Part shown: in pieces, positions 35,455 through 44,855 of the stretch | Position numbering within the stretch: position 1 is the first letter of the stretch | How the letters are laid out: each line of letters begins with the position of its first letter | Assembly (NCBI GenBank): GCA_900167215.1 | Contig: FUZS01000009.1 | Span: forward strand, 62,001 to 126,000 | From: [Eubacterium] yurii | GTDB lineage: Bacteria; Bacillota; Clostridia; Peptostreptococcales; Filifactoraceae | Direction of reading: 5' to 3' | Length of the DNA stretch: 64,000 bases | Position numbers and translations under genes: made by a program | Notes under the pieces: model-generated | What the model was told of the DNA's origin: nothing | The model's input: only the letters and a program-made list of their open reading frames with translations | The model's database searches: none

Positions 35455-36029
35455 TTATGCCGGTGAATGAACTATATTCTTAGCTATACAATGAGAAATC
35501 AACATGCAAGAAAGCATATTGACTGCCTCTATAGTACTTACAAAGTCATTTTCGTAAGATACGCCTCTTTTTTCATAATCCTCATGTAATTTGTCAATCA
35601 AGGCCTTTACACTTTCATAGTTAAATCTATCGACTGAAGGTATGTCAATTTTTTTTGCACTTTTCTCTTTTGCGAATAATAAATGCAGCTTAGATTCAAA
35701 TTGCATATGTTCTATAAAGTGGTTTTTATAATACTCTCTGTCATTATGTGGAGTGCAGAAAAAATCTGAAATATAGTGAGTTATTATACCCAATCTTAGA
35801 GAAAATTCTTTAATGCTTATTTTGTTGCTGTCCATATAAAGCTCTTGAATTTTATTTAAGATATAATCGTATGATACTGAAAAAAGTGTTTTTGTCTCAT
35901 ATATTTTGGTACTACGTCAGGTAAAACTGAACCTATTATTATATTTTTTCTGTCAAGTTCGAATCCCATATTTAGATTTACTGATTTGAAGATGTTTTCG
36001 CCTATCAATCTGTGTGTTTGGATTATCAT
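35455..36029 (-). pseudogene. Zinc-dependent phospholipase C family gene, broken by a one-base frameshift
   Basis: Two overlapping frames together encode a complete protein of about 191 residues. Frame 1, from ATG 36029 (with a GAGGAT site), reads MIIQTHRLIGENIFKSV and runs through GSVLPDVVPKYMRQKHFF to a stop at 35856. Frame 2 continues as SVSYDYILNKIQELYMD and then GIITHYISDFFCTPHND, typical of the zinc-dependent phospholipase C family with His/Asp zinc ligands. The frames join at a run of six T on the coding strand (A6 at 35880-35885), and one more T would restore a single ORF. This may be a real mutation, a phase-variable tract or a sequencing error. The downstream fragment 35455-35835 has no good start of its own. 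Confidence 0.82.
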
Positions 36030-36399
36030 TTTCTATCCTCTTGCTTTTATCAATAATTTTTCCATTTTAAAACAACGATAGGGAGTTTATACCCCTATTA
36101 TTTTAAAATATCGTCTTATTTTTAAAAAAATTCAAAAAAGTTAAGAAAATTTATGACTATTATTTAAAAAAGAGGGTATCAACTGTAACGTTATTTTAGA
36201 ATATTTATATAATACTGATAAGTTCTCTTGTTTTACAAGGTTAAGTAATTTTTTGTTTATGATACTTGTATCAGTGTTGAAATATATAGATTAGCTTCTT
36301 TATACATTGTTATAGCTTTGTATAGACTTTGGGGGGATTTTTATTTTTAAATCAGATTGCTTATGTGATTATCAAGTAATTGACTTATCACAGAAAAAA

Positions 36400-37263
36400 A
36401 TGATGAAAAGTTATTTTGACCTTGTAGATTATAAGGCTTGTGAATATAGTTTTATGACACTTTATATGTGGCAACATATCTATAACACTCATGTTATGGA
36501 AAAAGATGACACTATGTATGTTTTTGGTCATGATGATAAGGGATATTTTTCTATAGTACCTGTTTCCAAGAAGAAAAGATGGGAGAGAGACTTGATAGAG
36601 CTTGAAAAAATCTTTCAAAGGTGTTTTAATTCAAGCAAAATAGTAATGCGTGCAGTACCTGAAGAGTATGCAAAGTTTATTGAGGAAGAACATCCTAACA
36701 GATTTAATATATATAAGGAAAGGGATGCCTATGACTATGTATATGATGCTGAAAAACTCAGAACTCTATCAGGAAGAAAACTCCATGCCAAGAAAAATCA
36801 CTTCAACTCATTTATTAAAGAGTATGAGGGAAGATATGAGTATAAGAGGCTGACTGAAAAGTCTCAGTTTAGTGATGCTATGGATGTTATGAAAAGATGG
36901 GCTGAAAATAAAACTATTGATGACACTATCGAGATAGAAAGCGAAATGGTAGAAAAGATATTTAAAAATTATGAGCAACATAAGGATACTAAAATAGGCG
37001 GAATATACATTGACGGAAGACTCGAAGCTTTTACCTTTGCTGATATGCTAAAGGATGATATGGTGTGTGTCCATATTGAAAAGGCAAATCCTGATATAAG
37101 AGGACTATATCCTGCCATAAATAAAATCTTTCTATGTGAAGAGTTTCCGGATGTTAAATTTGTCAACAGGGAGGATGACTTGGGACTTGAAAATCTAAGA
37201 AAGGCTAAGATGTCTTATAATCCTGTAGAACTGATTGAAAAATATACTATTGTTGAAAAGTAG
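36400..37263 (+). CDS. DUF2156 (phosphatidylglycerol lysyltransferase C-domain-like) protein
   Basis: A cytoplasmic protein with two GNAT-like folds as in DUF2156/LPG_synthase_C proteins. It is recognised by CEYSFMTLYMWQ near the N-terminus, LSGRKLHAKKNHFNSF centrally and INKIFLCEEFPDVKFVNREDDLGLENLRKAKMSY... at the end. ATG 36400 lacks a ribosome site and gives a protein shorter than the family at its N-terminus. The frame is open upstream. A GGGGGG site (36331-36336) is placed 6 bases before an in-frame ATT at 36343, which would restore the usual N-terminal segment (YQVIDLSQKKMMKSYF). An ATT start is therefore plausible. Function: probably aminoacyl or acyl transfer, unproven. Confidence 0.83.
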   Translation: MMKSYFDLVDYKACEYSFMTLYMWQHIYNTHVMEKDDTMYVFGHDDKGYFSIVPVSKKKRWERDLIELEKIFQRCFNSSKIVMRAVPEEYAKFIEEEHPNRFNIYKERDAYDYVYDAEKLRTLSGRKLHAKKNHFNSFIKEYEGRYEYKRLTEKSQFSDAMDVMKRWAENKTIDDTIEIESEMVEKIFKNYEQHKDTKIGGIYIDGRLEAFTFADMLKDDMVCVHIEKANPDIRGLYPAINKIFLCEEFPDVKFVNREDDLGLENLRKAKMSYNPVELIEKYTIVEK

Positions 37264-37341
37264 TTTAGTTAAAAGATGAAGTTTGAAATCAAAGTATGAT
37301 TTTAAAAATAAGATGAGAAATTTAATATAAATAAATTGTCA

Positions 37342-37396
37342 AAAATCCATAAATTTTGTATAATTAGTTGTACAAAATTTATGGATTTTGTATTTT
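37342..37396 (+). terminator. Intrinsic terminator after the DUF2156 gene
   Basis: A 19-bp inverted repeat, AAAATCCATAAATTTTGTA (37342-37360) against TACAAAATTTATGGATTTT (37371-37389), is followed by GTATTTTT. Confidence 0.8.
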
Positions 37397-37416
37397 TAAA
37401 TTTATTATATAATACA

Positions 37417-37545
37417 AATACTAAAATTAAATAGCTTAATGTACACTATGTATTTAAAACATTTATAATGAGTTCCTAAATCATATGATATTTCAATTAA
37501 ATTCTCAATAAATATTATCCATATATAAAGATATAATGTTGTAAT
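37417..37545 (-). repeat. MITE-like intergenic element, inverted copy
   Basis: Read on the minus strand this stretch parallels the copies at 43420 and 44548. It shares, on the plus strand, AATACTAAAATT at the left end, TAAATCATATGAT in the middle and AATATTATCCATA towards the right. It is more degenerate than those copies. It lies between two transferase-like genes and is noncoding. Confidence 0.45.
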
Positions 37546-37679
37546 TATTGTCTTATGACTTAATAATAAGTATATATTGAGTTTTATTGTTACTGATTTT
37601 AAGGCTTGTACTTTTCAAAATATAAATATAAATTGTTAAACTATTTGATTTCTTATTAAGAACAATAAAAGGTGGGCAA

Positions 37680-38870
37680 ATGGAGTTTTTGATTTCAACG
37701 AGCGAAAACGAAAAAACACAGGTTAAGAATCTATGGAAATACTGTTTTAACGATACTGATGAGTATATGGACTATTATTTTACTAAGAGATATGAATATG
37801 AAAATAACTATCTAATTAAGAATGCTGACGAGGTAATCAGCTCTCTTATGACAAATAAATATAGGCTTAAGATAAACGATGGAATAAAAAATGTCTCTTA
37901 CATAGTAGGAGTTTCATCTTCTCCTGTGCATAGAGGGGGAGGTTATGCAAGTATTTTAATCAGTAGAACTTTATCTGACTTGTATGAAAAGGGCGAAGAT
38001 ATTACAATGCTTATGCCTATTGATAGCTATATTTACACAAGATATGGATTTGCTAATATCTATAATATGTTGGAGCTTGAAATTCCTATAGATAGAATTA
38101 AGTTTAATAAGACAAATTTAAGAGCTGTTTATTACGAAGATAATAAGATGTCGCATCTTATAGAGATTTACAATAGATGTATTTCAAATATTGCTTCATA
38201 TTTTGTCAGAGATGCTTCTTATTTTCAAAATATAATTGATGAAGTCAAACTTGAAGGTGGGAATATAATAATATGCTATGAAGATGACAAACCAATCTCT
38301 TACATGATATTTTATCCTAAGCATGAAGAGGATGAAACCGGCTTTGTAAGAGAGATTTTTTCACTTAAAAAATCAGGCCTTGATAAACTTATAGAAATAG
38401 TAAAATCACACTATACTCAGATAAAAAAAGTAATTGTTCATAGTTATGAAAATTCAAATGTTTTCTACTATTTCAATTCAGATAATAAGATAACATACAA
38501 AATCAAGCCTTTTATGATGAGCAGAGTACTAAATACTGAAAGGATTTTCCAAGAGCAGATAAATGCTAATTTAAGAGATGTAGATTTTGAAGCTGAAGTT
38601 CTGAAAATTAAGATTGTTGATGAGATTATATATGAAAATAACAAGGTTTTTGAGATAAGAAGTAATAAAGATAATGGCTTTATTTTAGATATTTCAACTT
38701 CAACAGAGGATTTTGAGATAAGTATATATGACTTTTCAAGGCTTGTATTTGCTTATATTGATGTGGAAAACTTCATATTTGAAAAAAATATTGAATTGAC
38801 TGATGATAAGAAATCCTTGCTTAGTCTTCTTTTTCCAAAGAAAAATTCATATTTTAACGATTATGTATAA
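37680..38870 (+). CDS. Eis-like GNAT acetyltransferase
   Basis: A 396-residue acetyltransferase of the Eis-like type: a divergent N-terminal GNAT domain, a second GNAT-like region and a C-terminal SCP2-like sterol carrier domain. The acetyl-CoA loop is seen in VSSSPVHRGGGYASILISR (about residues 80-98; RxGGYAS corresponds to RxxGxG/A). LMPIDSYIYTRYGFANIYN follows, typical of the family. Eis homologues acetylate amines including aminoglycosides, but the substrate here is unknown. AAAGGTGGG precedes the ATG. Confidence 0.85.
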   Translation: MEFLISTSENEKTQVKNLWKYCFNDTDEYMDYYFTKRYEYENNYLIKNADEVISSLMTNKYRLKINDGIKNVSYIVGVSSSPVHRGGGYASILISRTLSDLYEKGEDITMLMPIDSYIYTRYGFANIYNMLELEIPIDRIKFNKTNLRAVYYEDNKMSHLIEIYNRCISNIASYFVRDASYFQNIIDEVKLEGGNIIICYEDDKPISYMIFYPKHEEDETGFVREIFSLKKSGLDKLIEIVKSHYTQIKKVIVHSYENSNVFYYFNSDNKITYKIKPFMMSRVLNTERIFQEQINANLRDVDFEAEVLKIKIVDEIIYENNKVFEIRSNKDNGFILDISTSTEDFEISIYDFSRLVFAYIDVENFIFEKNIELTDDKKSLLSLLFPKKNSYFNDYV

Positions 38871-38962
38871 CATAAAATAATACTCAAAACTCATATAGTA
38901 TATTATACTGTGGCTAAATAGTTTAAAATGCTTATAAAATTTAAATAATCAGAAAGAACAAT

Positions 38963-39865
38963 ATGGAAGAAATATTTACCCTACAAGAAGATGAAAACTT
39001 AATAAGATTAGATGTTTATCTAAGCAACAAATTGGAAATGTCAAGGTCTAAGATACAAAGTCTTATAGAAAATGAAAATATAAGTCTAAATGGTAAGAAG
39101 GCAAAGCCAAGTGTCAAGTTGAAAACAGGCGATACTATATATGTAAATATTGAAGAAGAAAATGAAGCTGAGGTAAAGCCTCAAGACATAGAACTGGACA
39201 TAGTGTATGAAGATGAAGATGTACTTGTGGTAAATAAGCCAAGGGGAATGGTAACGCATGTTGCAAACGGAAATCATGAAGGAACTTTGGTAAATGCACT
39301 TTTATACTATCTAAAAGACAATATTTCTCTACAAAACGGTATGTACAGAGCAGGTATAGTGCATAGAATAGATAAAGATACATCAGGGCTTTTGGTAGTA
39401 GCTAAAAATGACTTTTCGTTAACGGAACTGACAAATCAGCTCAAGGACCATAGTATGACAAGGGTATATACTCTTATTTGCAACGGTATCATAGATGAGG
39501 AGACTGTAATAGAACAAAACATAGGTAGAAATCCTAAGGATAGAATGAAATACTGCGTTTTATCAGAGGGAAAATACGCTCATACTACGATAATTCCGCT
39601 TGAAATTTTTGATAAATACACCTATGCCAAGGCTATATTAAAGACAGGGCGTACACATCAGATAAGGGTGCATCTAAGATATATAAATAGACCCATAGTT
39701 GGAGATAGACTATATTCCAATTATAAGGAAAAAATTGACGGACAGCTGTTACATGCCGGAACACTTGGCTTCATACATCCAAAGACCAAGAAATATTTGG
39801 AGTTTAGCGTGGAAGAGCCTGAAATTTTCAAGAAAGAATTAAAAAGGCTTAGGTCTATAACTTAG
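38963..39865 (+). CDS. RluA/RluD-family 23S rRNA pseudouridine synthase
   Basis: A 300-residue pseudouridine synthase with an N-terminal S4 RNA-binding domain (about 15-65, RLDVYLSNKLEMSRSKIQSL). The catalytic motif is HRIDKDTSGLLVVAK with the essential Asp; the usual sequence is HRLDKDTSG, a conservative change. GRTHQIRVHLRYI is the second conserved motif. In most Firmicutes this gene follows lspA, which is absent here. It is followed after 83 bases by murE. Specific target positions (RluD-like 1911/1915/1917) are inferred from the family only. Confidence 0.92.
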   Translation: MEEIFTLQEDENLIRLDVYLSNKLEMSRSKIQSLIENENISLNGKKAKPSVKLKTGDTIYVNIEEENEAEVKPQDIELDIVYEDEDVLVVNKPRGMVTHVANGNHEGTLVNALLYYLKDNISLQNGMYRAGIVHRIDKDTSGLLVVAKNDFSLTELTNQLKDHSMTRVYTLICNGIIDEETVIEQNIGRNPKDRMKYCVLSEGKYAHTTIIPLEIFDKYTYAKAILKTGRTHQIRVHLRYINRPIVGDRLYSNYKEKIDGQLLHAGTLGFIHPKTKKYLEFSVEEPEIFKKELKRLRSIT

Positions 39866-39948
39866 ACCAATGATAAGCTGTATACTGTTTGGCAATTTAA
39901 TATAGTTATACATCATTACTAATAAAGTTGTAAATTTACGGAGCAATT

Positions 39949-41424
39949 ATGAATTTAAAAGATATAATCAAGGATTTGAAAATAAAAAAAATATTAGGTC
40001 AAATTGAATTGGAAATAGAAGATATTGTATATGATTCCAAAAAAGCAGTAGAAAAAACTCTATTTACTGCTCTAATAGGCATGACTTCCGACGGACATAA
40101 GTATATCAAAAACGCATATTTAAATGGAGCAAGGGCCTTTGTAATTTCAAGGGAAGAATTCTTGGAAGAAAAAGAAAATATTGAAATAATACAAAATTCA
40201 ACATTTATTTTAGTCGAAGATACAAGAATTGCCCTTGCTGCTATGTCAGCAGAGTTCTTTGGACATCCGTCAAATAAACTTACTATAATAGGTATAACCG
40301 GAACAAAGGGTAAGACTACCGTTTCAGGCTATATAAAGTCAGTCTTGGACAATACCGGTATCAGTTGTGGTGTCATCGGAACAAACGGAATATATTTTGC
40401 AAATCAGTATTTCAAAACGGTAAATACAACGCCTGAAAGCTATGAGATACAAAAATATATGAGAAAGATGGTAGATAATGGAGTCAAAGTTCTTTCAATG
40501 GAAGTATCTTCAGGCGGTATAATGATGAACAGAGTATATGGAATTAAATTTGACTATGCAATTTTTACAAATTTATCTCATGACCATATAGGTGAAAAGG
40601 AACATCCTACATTTGATCATTATAAAAATTGTAAGTCTATGCTTTTTGCAATGAGTAAGCATAGTATAATAAATATTGATGATGAAAATTCAAAAGCCAT
40701 GATAGAAAAAACTTCAGATTGCAAGACTTATTCTGTTGATTCAAGTTCAGATTATCAGGCAAAAAACATCATATACCCAAGCGATATTTCCGATATGAGG
40801 ACTTACTTTATGCTTAATGATGAAAAATATGTAGTTAATTCTTTTGGAAAATTCGGAGTATACAATGCACTTTGTACAATCATTCTTTGTGAACAATTGG
40901 GACTAAGTTATCAAAGTATATATAGCGGTCTTGAAAAAGCACATGTGAAGGGGAGATTGCAGGTTATAGAGGGTTTCAAAGATATAAAAGTAATAATTGA
41001 CTATGCACATAATGAAGTCAGCTTGGAAAATATATTGCAAACAGTAAAAGAGTTAAAGCCGAAAAGGCTGATTGTTCTTTTTGGTTCAGTGGGTACAAGA
41101 TCCCAAAAAAGAAGAGAAGAATTGGCAAGAGTAGCTTCAAAATACGGAGATGTCATTATAGTTACATCCGACAATCCTGATACTGAAGATCCCCAAAAAA
41201 TTATAGATGAGATAGTATCGCATATATCAGCTGACAAAAAGGGACATACTTACTGTTTTCCTGATAGGGCTGAGGCTATAAAAAGGACATTGGAGATGTC
41301 AAAAAAAGGTGATGTGATTGTAATTGCAGGAAAGGGGCACGAAGAATATCAGCTTATAAACGGTGTTAGAGAGCACTTTTCAGATGAAGAAGAGGTAAAA
41401 AAATACATTTTCCTAAATTCCTAA
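39949..41424 (+). CDS. murE: UDP-N-acetylmuramyl tripeptide synthetase MurE (non-DAP type motif)
   Basis: MurE adds the third amino acid to UDP-MurNAc-L-Ala-D-Glu in peptidoglycan synthesis. The 491-residue Mur ligase shows the ATP loop GITGTKGKTT (about 114-123), NTTPES, and the C-terminal domain with GSVGTRSQKRREELA and GKGHEEYQ. The amino-acid specificity motif reads DNPD (about residues 408-411), whereas meso-diaminopimelate enzymes read DNPR. Lysine or ornithine enzymes deviate at that Arg, and GTKGKT (instead of GTNGKT) is also typical of Lys-type MurE. So the cell wall probably uses Lys or Orn at position 3. That is inference from motif only. Confidence 0.93.
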   Translation: MNLKDIIKDLKIKKILGQIELEIEDIVYDSKKAVEKTLFTALIGMTSDGHKYIKNAYLNGARAFVISREEFLEEKENIEIIQNSTFILVEDTRIALAAMSAEFFGHPSNKLTIIGITGTKGKTTVSGYIKSVLDNTGISCGVIGTNGIYFANQYFKTVNTTPESYEIQKYMRKMVDNGVKVLSMEVSSGGIMMNRVYGIKFDYAIFTNLSHDHIGEKEHPTFDHYKNCKSMLFAMSKHSIINIDDENSKAMIEKTSDCKTYSVDSSSDYQAKNIIYPSDISDMRTYFMLNDEKYVVNSFGKFGVYNALCTIILCEQLGLSYQSIYSGLEKAHVKGRLQVIEGFKDIKVIIDYAHNEVSLENILQTVKELKPKRLIVLFGSVGTRSQKRREELARVASKYGDVIIVTSDNPDTEDPQKIIDEIVSHISADKKGHTYCFPDRAEAIKRTLEMSKKGDVIVIAGKGHEEYQLINGVREHFSDEEEVKKYIFLNS

Positions 41425-41591
41425 TAAGAGAAAGATGTAATAAATACAAATAAAAATATTCATATTTATAATTTTGTGAAATTTTTATACCAAATATTTG
41501 ATTAATTGAAATTTAACTTTCATTTTTATTAGAATATAATTAGTTGATTTCAATGTTTTTTTATTTCTTAAAGGCTTTTTAAAAACTTTCT

Positions 41592-41620
41592 ATTGAAATA
41601 TTTAATTTTTTGTATTATAA
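41592..41620 (+). promoter_or_regulatory. Promoter of gltS
   Basis: TTGAAA (41592-41597) and a consensus TATAAT (41615-41620) are spaced by 17 bases, 95 bases upstream of the gltS start. Confidence 0.75.
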
Positions 41621-41714
41621 TTTAAGACGTAAGAAATGTTTTCACATTCTTTACATAGTTAGGCTTTTTTGTGTATATTTTTTTATTTTCATTTAAGAAA
41701 GGTGGAATTATCTT

Positions 41715-43049
41715 ATGGATTATCCTATCACATTAGAAAGCTTTAAAGATGTCGGGCCAATATTAAAAGACCTAAATCTTGCTACTCACCAAAATGCACT
41801 TTATCTTGAAACAGGCGAAATGACAACTCTTAAGCTTGATTTGATGCAAAGCTTTGCAGTCGCATTGCTGGTTTATTATTTAGGTGTATTGTTGAAAAAG
41901 AAGATAGCAATACTTAATAAGTTTTGTATACCTGCTCCTGTTGCAGGAGGTGTTGTATTTGCCTTGCTACATCTGATAGTAAGAGAGACAATGCATTTCT
42001 CGCTCGGTATAGACACAACTTTCCAAACTCCGTTCATGTTGGTGTTCTTTACAACAATAGGTATGACAGCAAGTATACAACTTATTAAAAAAGGTGGACT
42101 TGGTGTTATAATTTTCCTAATAGTTGCTTCAGTACTTTGTGTAATACAAGATGCTGTGGGTATGGGACTTGCTAAGGCGTTAAACCAAAATCCTCTACTT
42201 GGATTGATATGCGGTTCTGTTACTATGACAGGTGGACACGGTACAGGTGCAGCATTTGCCCCTACATTTACTGAAATGGGATTGAAAGGTGCCAATACAT
42301 TTGCGGCAGCTGCGGCAACATTTGGTCTTGTTGTCGGATCTTTAATGGGTGGACCTCTCGGGGCTGCTCTTATAAGAAAAAACAATCTTAAATCAAAGGG
42401 TGAAGAATATACAGATAAGAAATTGGAAATGGAATCTGAATCTGAACAAGTGAATTTTGAAGAAATATTTAGAGCTACTGCTATAATAGTAGTTGCAGTT
42501 GCTGTAGGTTCACTTATATCTATACCTCTTAAGAATGTACAATTACCTATAATTGGGCCTACAGGAGATCCTATGAAACTTAATCTTCCTGCTTACGTTC
42601 CTTCAATGATTATAGCATCTATAATTCTGAATGTAGGTGAAGGTACTGGTGCTTATCATATCAACCAAAAGGCTACAAACATAGTTGGAACTATAGGACT
42701 TAATGCGTTCTTGTCATTAGCACTTACAGGATTGAAACTTTGGGAACTTGCAGACGTTGCCGGACCTATGCTTATAATCTTGGGCGTACAAACAGTAGTA
42801 ATGTTCTTGTTTGCATACTTTGTAACATTTAACATAATGGGTAAGGATTTTGATGCAGCCACTATAGCAGGTGGACACTGCGGTTTCGGTATGGGTGCTA
42901 CTCCAAACGGTGTTGCAAATATGACTTCAATACAAGAAGAATTTGGACCTGCTCCAAGAGCATTCTTCATACTTCCAATAGTTGGAGCCTTCTTGATAGA
43001 CTTTACAAACATGCTTGTAATAACAATATTTATGCAATTTGCCGGCTAA
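41715..43049 (+). CDS. gltS: Sodium/glutamate symporter GltS
   Basis: GltS imports glutamate with Na+ in the cytoplasmic membrane. The 444-residue protein has about ten or more membrane helices. Two re-entrant-loop motifs mark the family: VTMTGGHGTGAAFAPTF near residue 170 and AGGHCGFGMGATPNGVANM near 395, in an inverted repeat arrangement. A charged loop with many Glu (about 230-250) separates the halves. AAAGGTGG precedes the ATG. It lies between murE and murI, so glutamate import is next to D-glutamate production, though each gene has its own signals. Confidence 0.95.
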   Translation: MDYPITLESFKDVGPILKDLNLATHQNALYLETGEMTTLKLDLMQSFAVALLVYYLGVLLKKKIAILNKFCIPAPVAGGVVFALLHLIVRETMHFSLGIDTTFQTPFMLVFFTTIGMTASIQLIKKGGLGVIIFLIVASVLCVIQDAVGMGLAKALNQNPLLGLICGSVTMTGGHGTGAAFAPTFTEMGLKGANTFAAAAATFGLVVGSLMGGPLGAALIRKNNLKSKGEEYTDKKLEMESESEQVNFEEIFRATAIIVVAVAVGSLISIPLKNVQLPIIGPTGDPMKLNLPAYVPSMIIASIILNVGEGTGAYHINQKATNIVGTIGLNAFLSLALTGLKLWELADVAGPMLIILGVQTVVMFLFAYFVTFNIMGKDFDAATIAGGHCGFGMGATPNGVANMTSIQEEFGPAPRAFFILPIVGAFLIDFTNMLVITIFMQFAG

Positions 43050-43080
43050 ACATAAGAAAAATTTATAAATATCTAATATT

Positions 43081-43116
43081 AAAAAAGTATAGAGCTAATA
43101 ATTCTATACTTTTTTT
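43081..43116 (+). terminator. Intrinsic terminator of gltS
   Basis: AAAAAAGTATAGA (43081-43093) pairs with TCTATACTTTTTT (43103-43115) and ends in a T run, 32 bases after the stop codon. Confidence 0.85.
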
Positions 43117-43419
43117 AAAATATATTTTTCTCTGAGTAGAAATGTCCTAAGTTGGATATGTATTACTTATACAAAATCAATACTGATGTTGAAATCGGAT
43201 AAAGTTATTGAAATATGCCATTGTTTTTTGAAAATCTATTTAAATTTTTGAACATCTAAACTAATAAGATTTCAAAAAAACAAAAAAATCCAAGTTTATA
43301 CATAAAATTATTTAAGTCAAGATATTTATTATTTTTAATGAAATTTAAGGATTTTGAGCATTTTAAGCATTAAATCAAATGATTTTTATGTATATTTAGG
43401 GAATAAATATTATAATAAC

Positions 43420-43548
43420 TTATACTAATATCTGTTTAATCTATGGATAATATTAATCAGTGGATTTTAAAAAAACATATGATTTATTGATTTATTATAA
43501 ATTTGCTGAATATATTTTATCAATTATTTTATTAGATTTTAGTATTAA
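43420..43548 (+). repeat. MITE-like intergenic element, copy B
   Basis: A 129-bp element starts TTATACTAATATC and ends GATTTTAGTATTAA. Its first half (TTTAATCTATGGATAATATTAATCA) matches copy C at 44548 with few changes, and its last 20 bases match copies A and C. It lies just upstream of murI in a 600-base gap whose other parts show no gene. Confidence 0.7.
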
Positions 43549-43649
43549 AGCTTATAAAGGATGTTTTGTAATAAAAAAAATAAGCTAAAATATTTATGGG
43601 TGGTGGCATCGGTAAGATTGTTATAAAATTAAAAGGGAGATGATTTGCT

Positions 43650-44465
43650 ATGGATAACAGACCTATAGGTATATTTGATTCAGGAGTAGGAGCATTCTCG
43701 GTTTTGAACAAACTTGTGGAAGTAATGCCAAACGAAAACTACATATATTTTGGAGACAGCGGACATAATCCTTATGGTCAAAAAACAGCGGAAGAATTGC
43801 AAAAATTATGTAGTTGTATTGTCGATTTTTTGGCGAAAAAAGAAGTAAAAGCGATAGTAATAGCATGTAATACTGCTACAGTGGCAGCAATTGATTACTT
43901 ACAGGAAAGATACTATCTGCCTATAATAGGTGTTATAAAACCTGGAGCAAAAGAAGCTTTAAAACTTACAAAAAATAATAAGATAGGTGTTTGTTCTACT
44001 GTGTTTACTGCAAAAACTCATGGATATCTAAACAATATTAACAAGGTATCAAATAATGATAAGTCGATAAAGGTGTACGAGGAAGGTAGTGCAAACCTTG
44101 CAAACATAATAGAAAACGGCTTTGAGTATAATGATGAAAATGATGCTATAATCAAAGAACTGGTAGGAAGATTTACAGACGATATAGATACACTCATCTT
44201 AGGCTGTACCCATTATCCACTGGTAGAAGACTTGTTTGCAAAATATTTTAAGGGGAATATAGTTGATCCCGGCATGCAGACAGCTATTGAGACAAGAGAG
44301 CTACTCAAAGCTAAAAATATGTTGTCTGATAGAACTGACAATTACAAGGTTCAGTATTATGTTACTAAAGATATACAAAATTTTAAGAATGTTGCAAAAA
44401 ACCTTACAAAAATTGATATAGACGATATCTATGAAGTAAGCATTGAGGCAGAACTTAATAATTAG
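43650..44465 (+). CDS. murI: Glutamate racemase MurI
   Basis: MurI makes D-glutamate for peptidoglycan. The 271-residue protein has FDSGVGAFSVL at the N-terminus (usual FDSGVGGLTVL), YFGDSGHNPYG, and the two catalytic cysteines in VIACNTATVAA (Cys73) and LILGCTHYPLV (about Cys186). AAGGGAGATG precedes the ATG. Copies B and C of the intergenic repeat flank it closely on both sides. Confidence 0.96.
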   Translation: MDNRPIGIFDSGVGAFSVLNKLVEVMPNENYIYFGDSGHNPYGQKTAEELQKLCSCIVDFLAKKEVKAIVIACNTATVAAIDYLQERYYLPIIGVIKPGAKEALKLTKNNKIGVCSTVFTAKTHGYLNNINKVSNNDKSIKVYEEGSANLANIIENGFEYNDENDAIIKELVGRFTDDIDTLILGCTHYPLVEDLFAKYFKGNIVDPGMQTAIETRELLKAKNMLSDRTDNYKVQYYVTKDIQNFKNVAKNLTKIDIDDIYEVSIEAELNN

Positions 44466-44547
44466 TGTGTAAAGACAGGATTTACTTATATTAAAATTCA
44501 ATAAAAATTATAATAAATTTTTTACTTAGAATTTCTTTGTTTTGAAT

Positions 44548-44676
44548 TTATACCAATATCTATTTAATCAATGGATAATAGTCATCAATGTCTTTTAAAA
44601 AACAGTATATGGTTTACGTTCCATTCTAAATGTACTAAAAATATTTCATTCATTATTATATTAGATTTTAGTATAA
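44548..44676 (+). repeat. MITE-like intergenic element, copy C
   Basis: A 129-bp element starts TTATACCAATATC and ends GATTTTAGTATAA, in the same orientation as copies A and B. The left third (TTTAATCAATGGATAATAGTCATCA) is shared with B. It lies 82 bases after murI and is noncoding. Confidence 0.7.
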
Positions 44677-44740
44677 TATGATGTCATTAGAGTTCCCTAT
44701 ATTTTTATAGCTCTTACAAAGATATTATAGTGCCTAAAAA

Positions 44741-44777
44741 TAAAATCCGAAATTGTAGCACTTCGGATTTTATTTTT
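44741..44777. terminator. Bidirectional terminator between murI and the ABC permease gene
   Basis: TAAAATCCGAA (44741-44751) pairs with TTCGGATTTTA (44762-44772), followed by TTTTTT. It lies between convergent genes. Confidence 0.82.
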
Positions 44778-44855
44778 TTAAATATACTATTGTTTTAAGA
44801 ATATAGAGATTATTTTATTTTTTCACTAATCTCATATTATATTATTTTATCGTTT

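Noticed and set aside
41876-42385. 169-residue open frame on the minus strand inside gltS
   Set aside because: It is a shadow of the real gene in an antisense frame: no ribosome site and no recognisable domain, while gltS is unambiguous.
43141-43300. Another copy of the MITE-like element after gltS
   Set aside because: CTTATACAAAATC resembles an element end, but there is no matching second end and the interior does not align.
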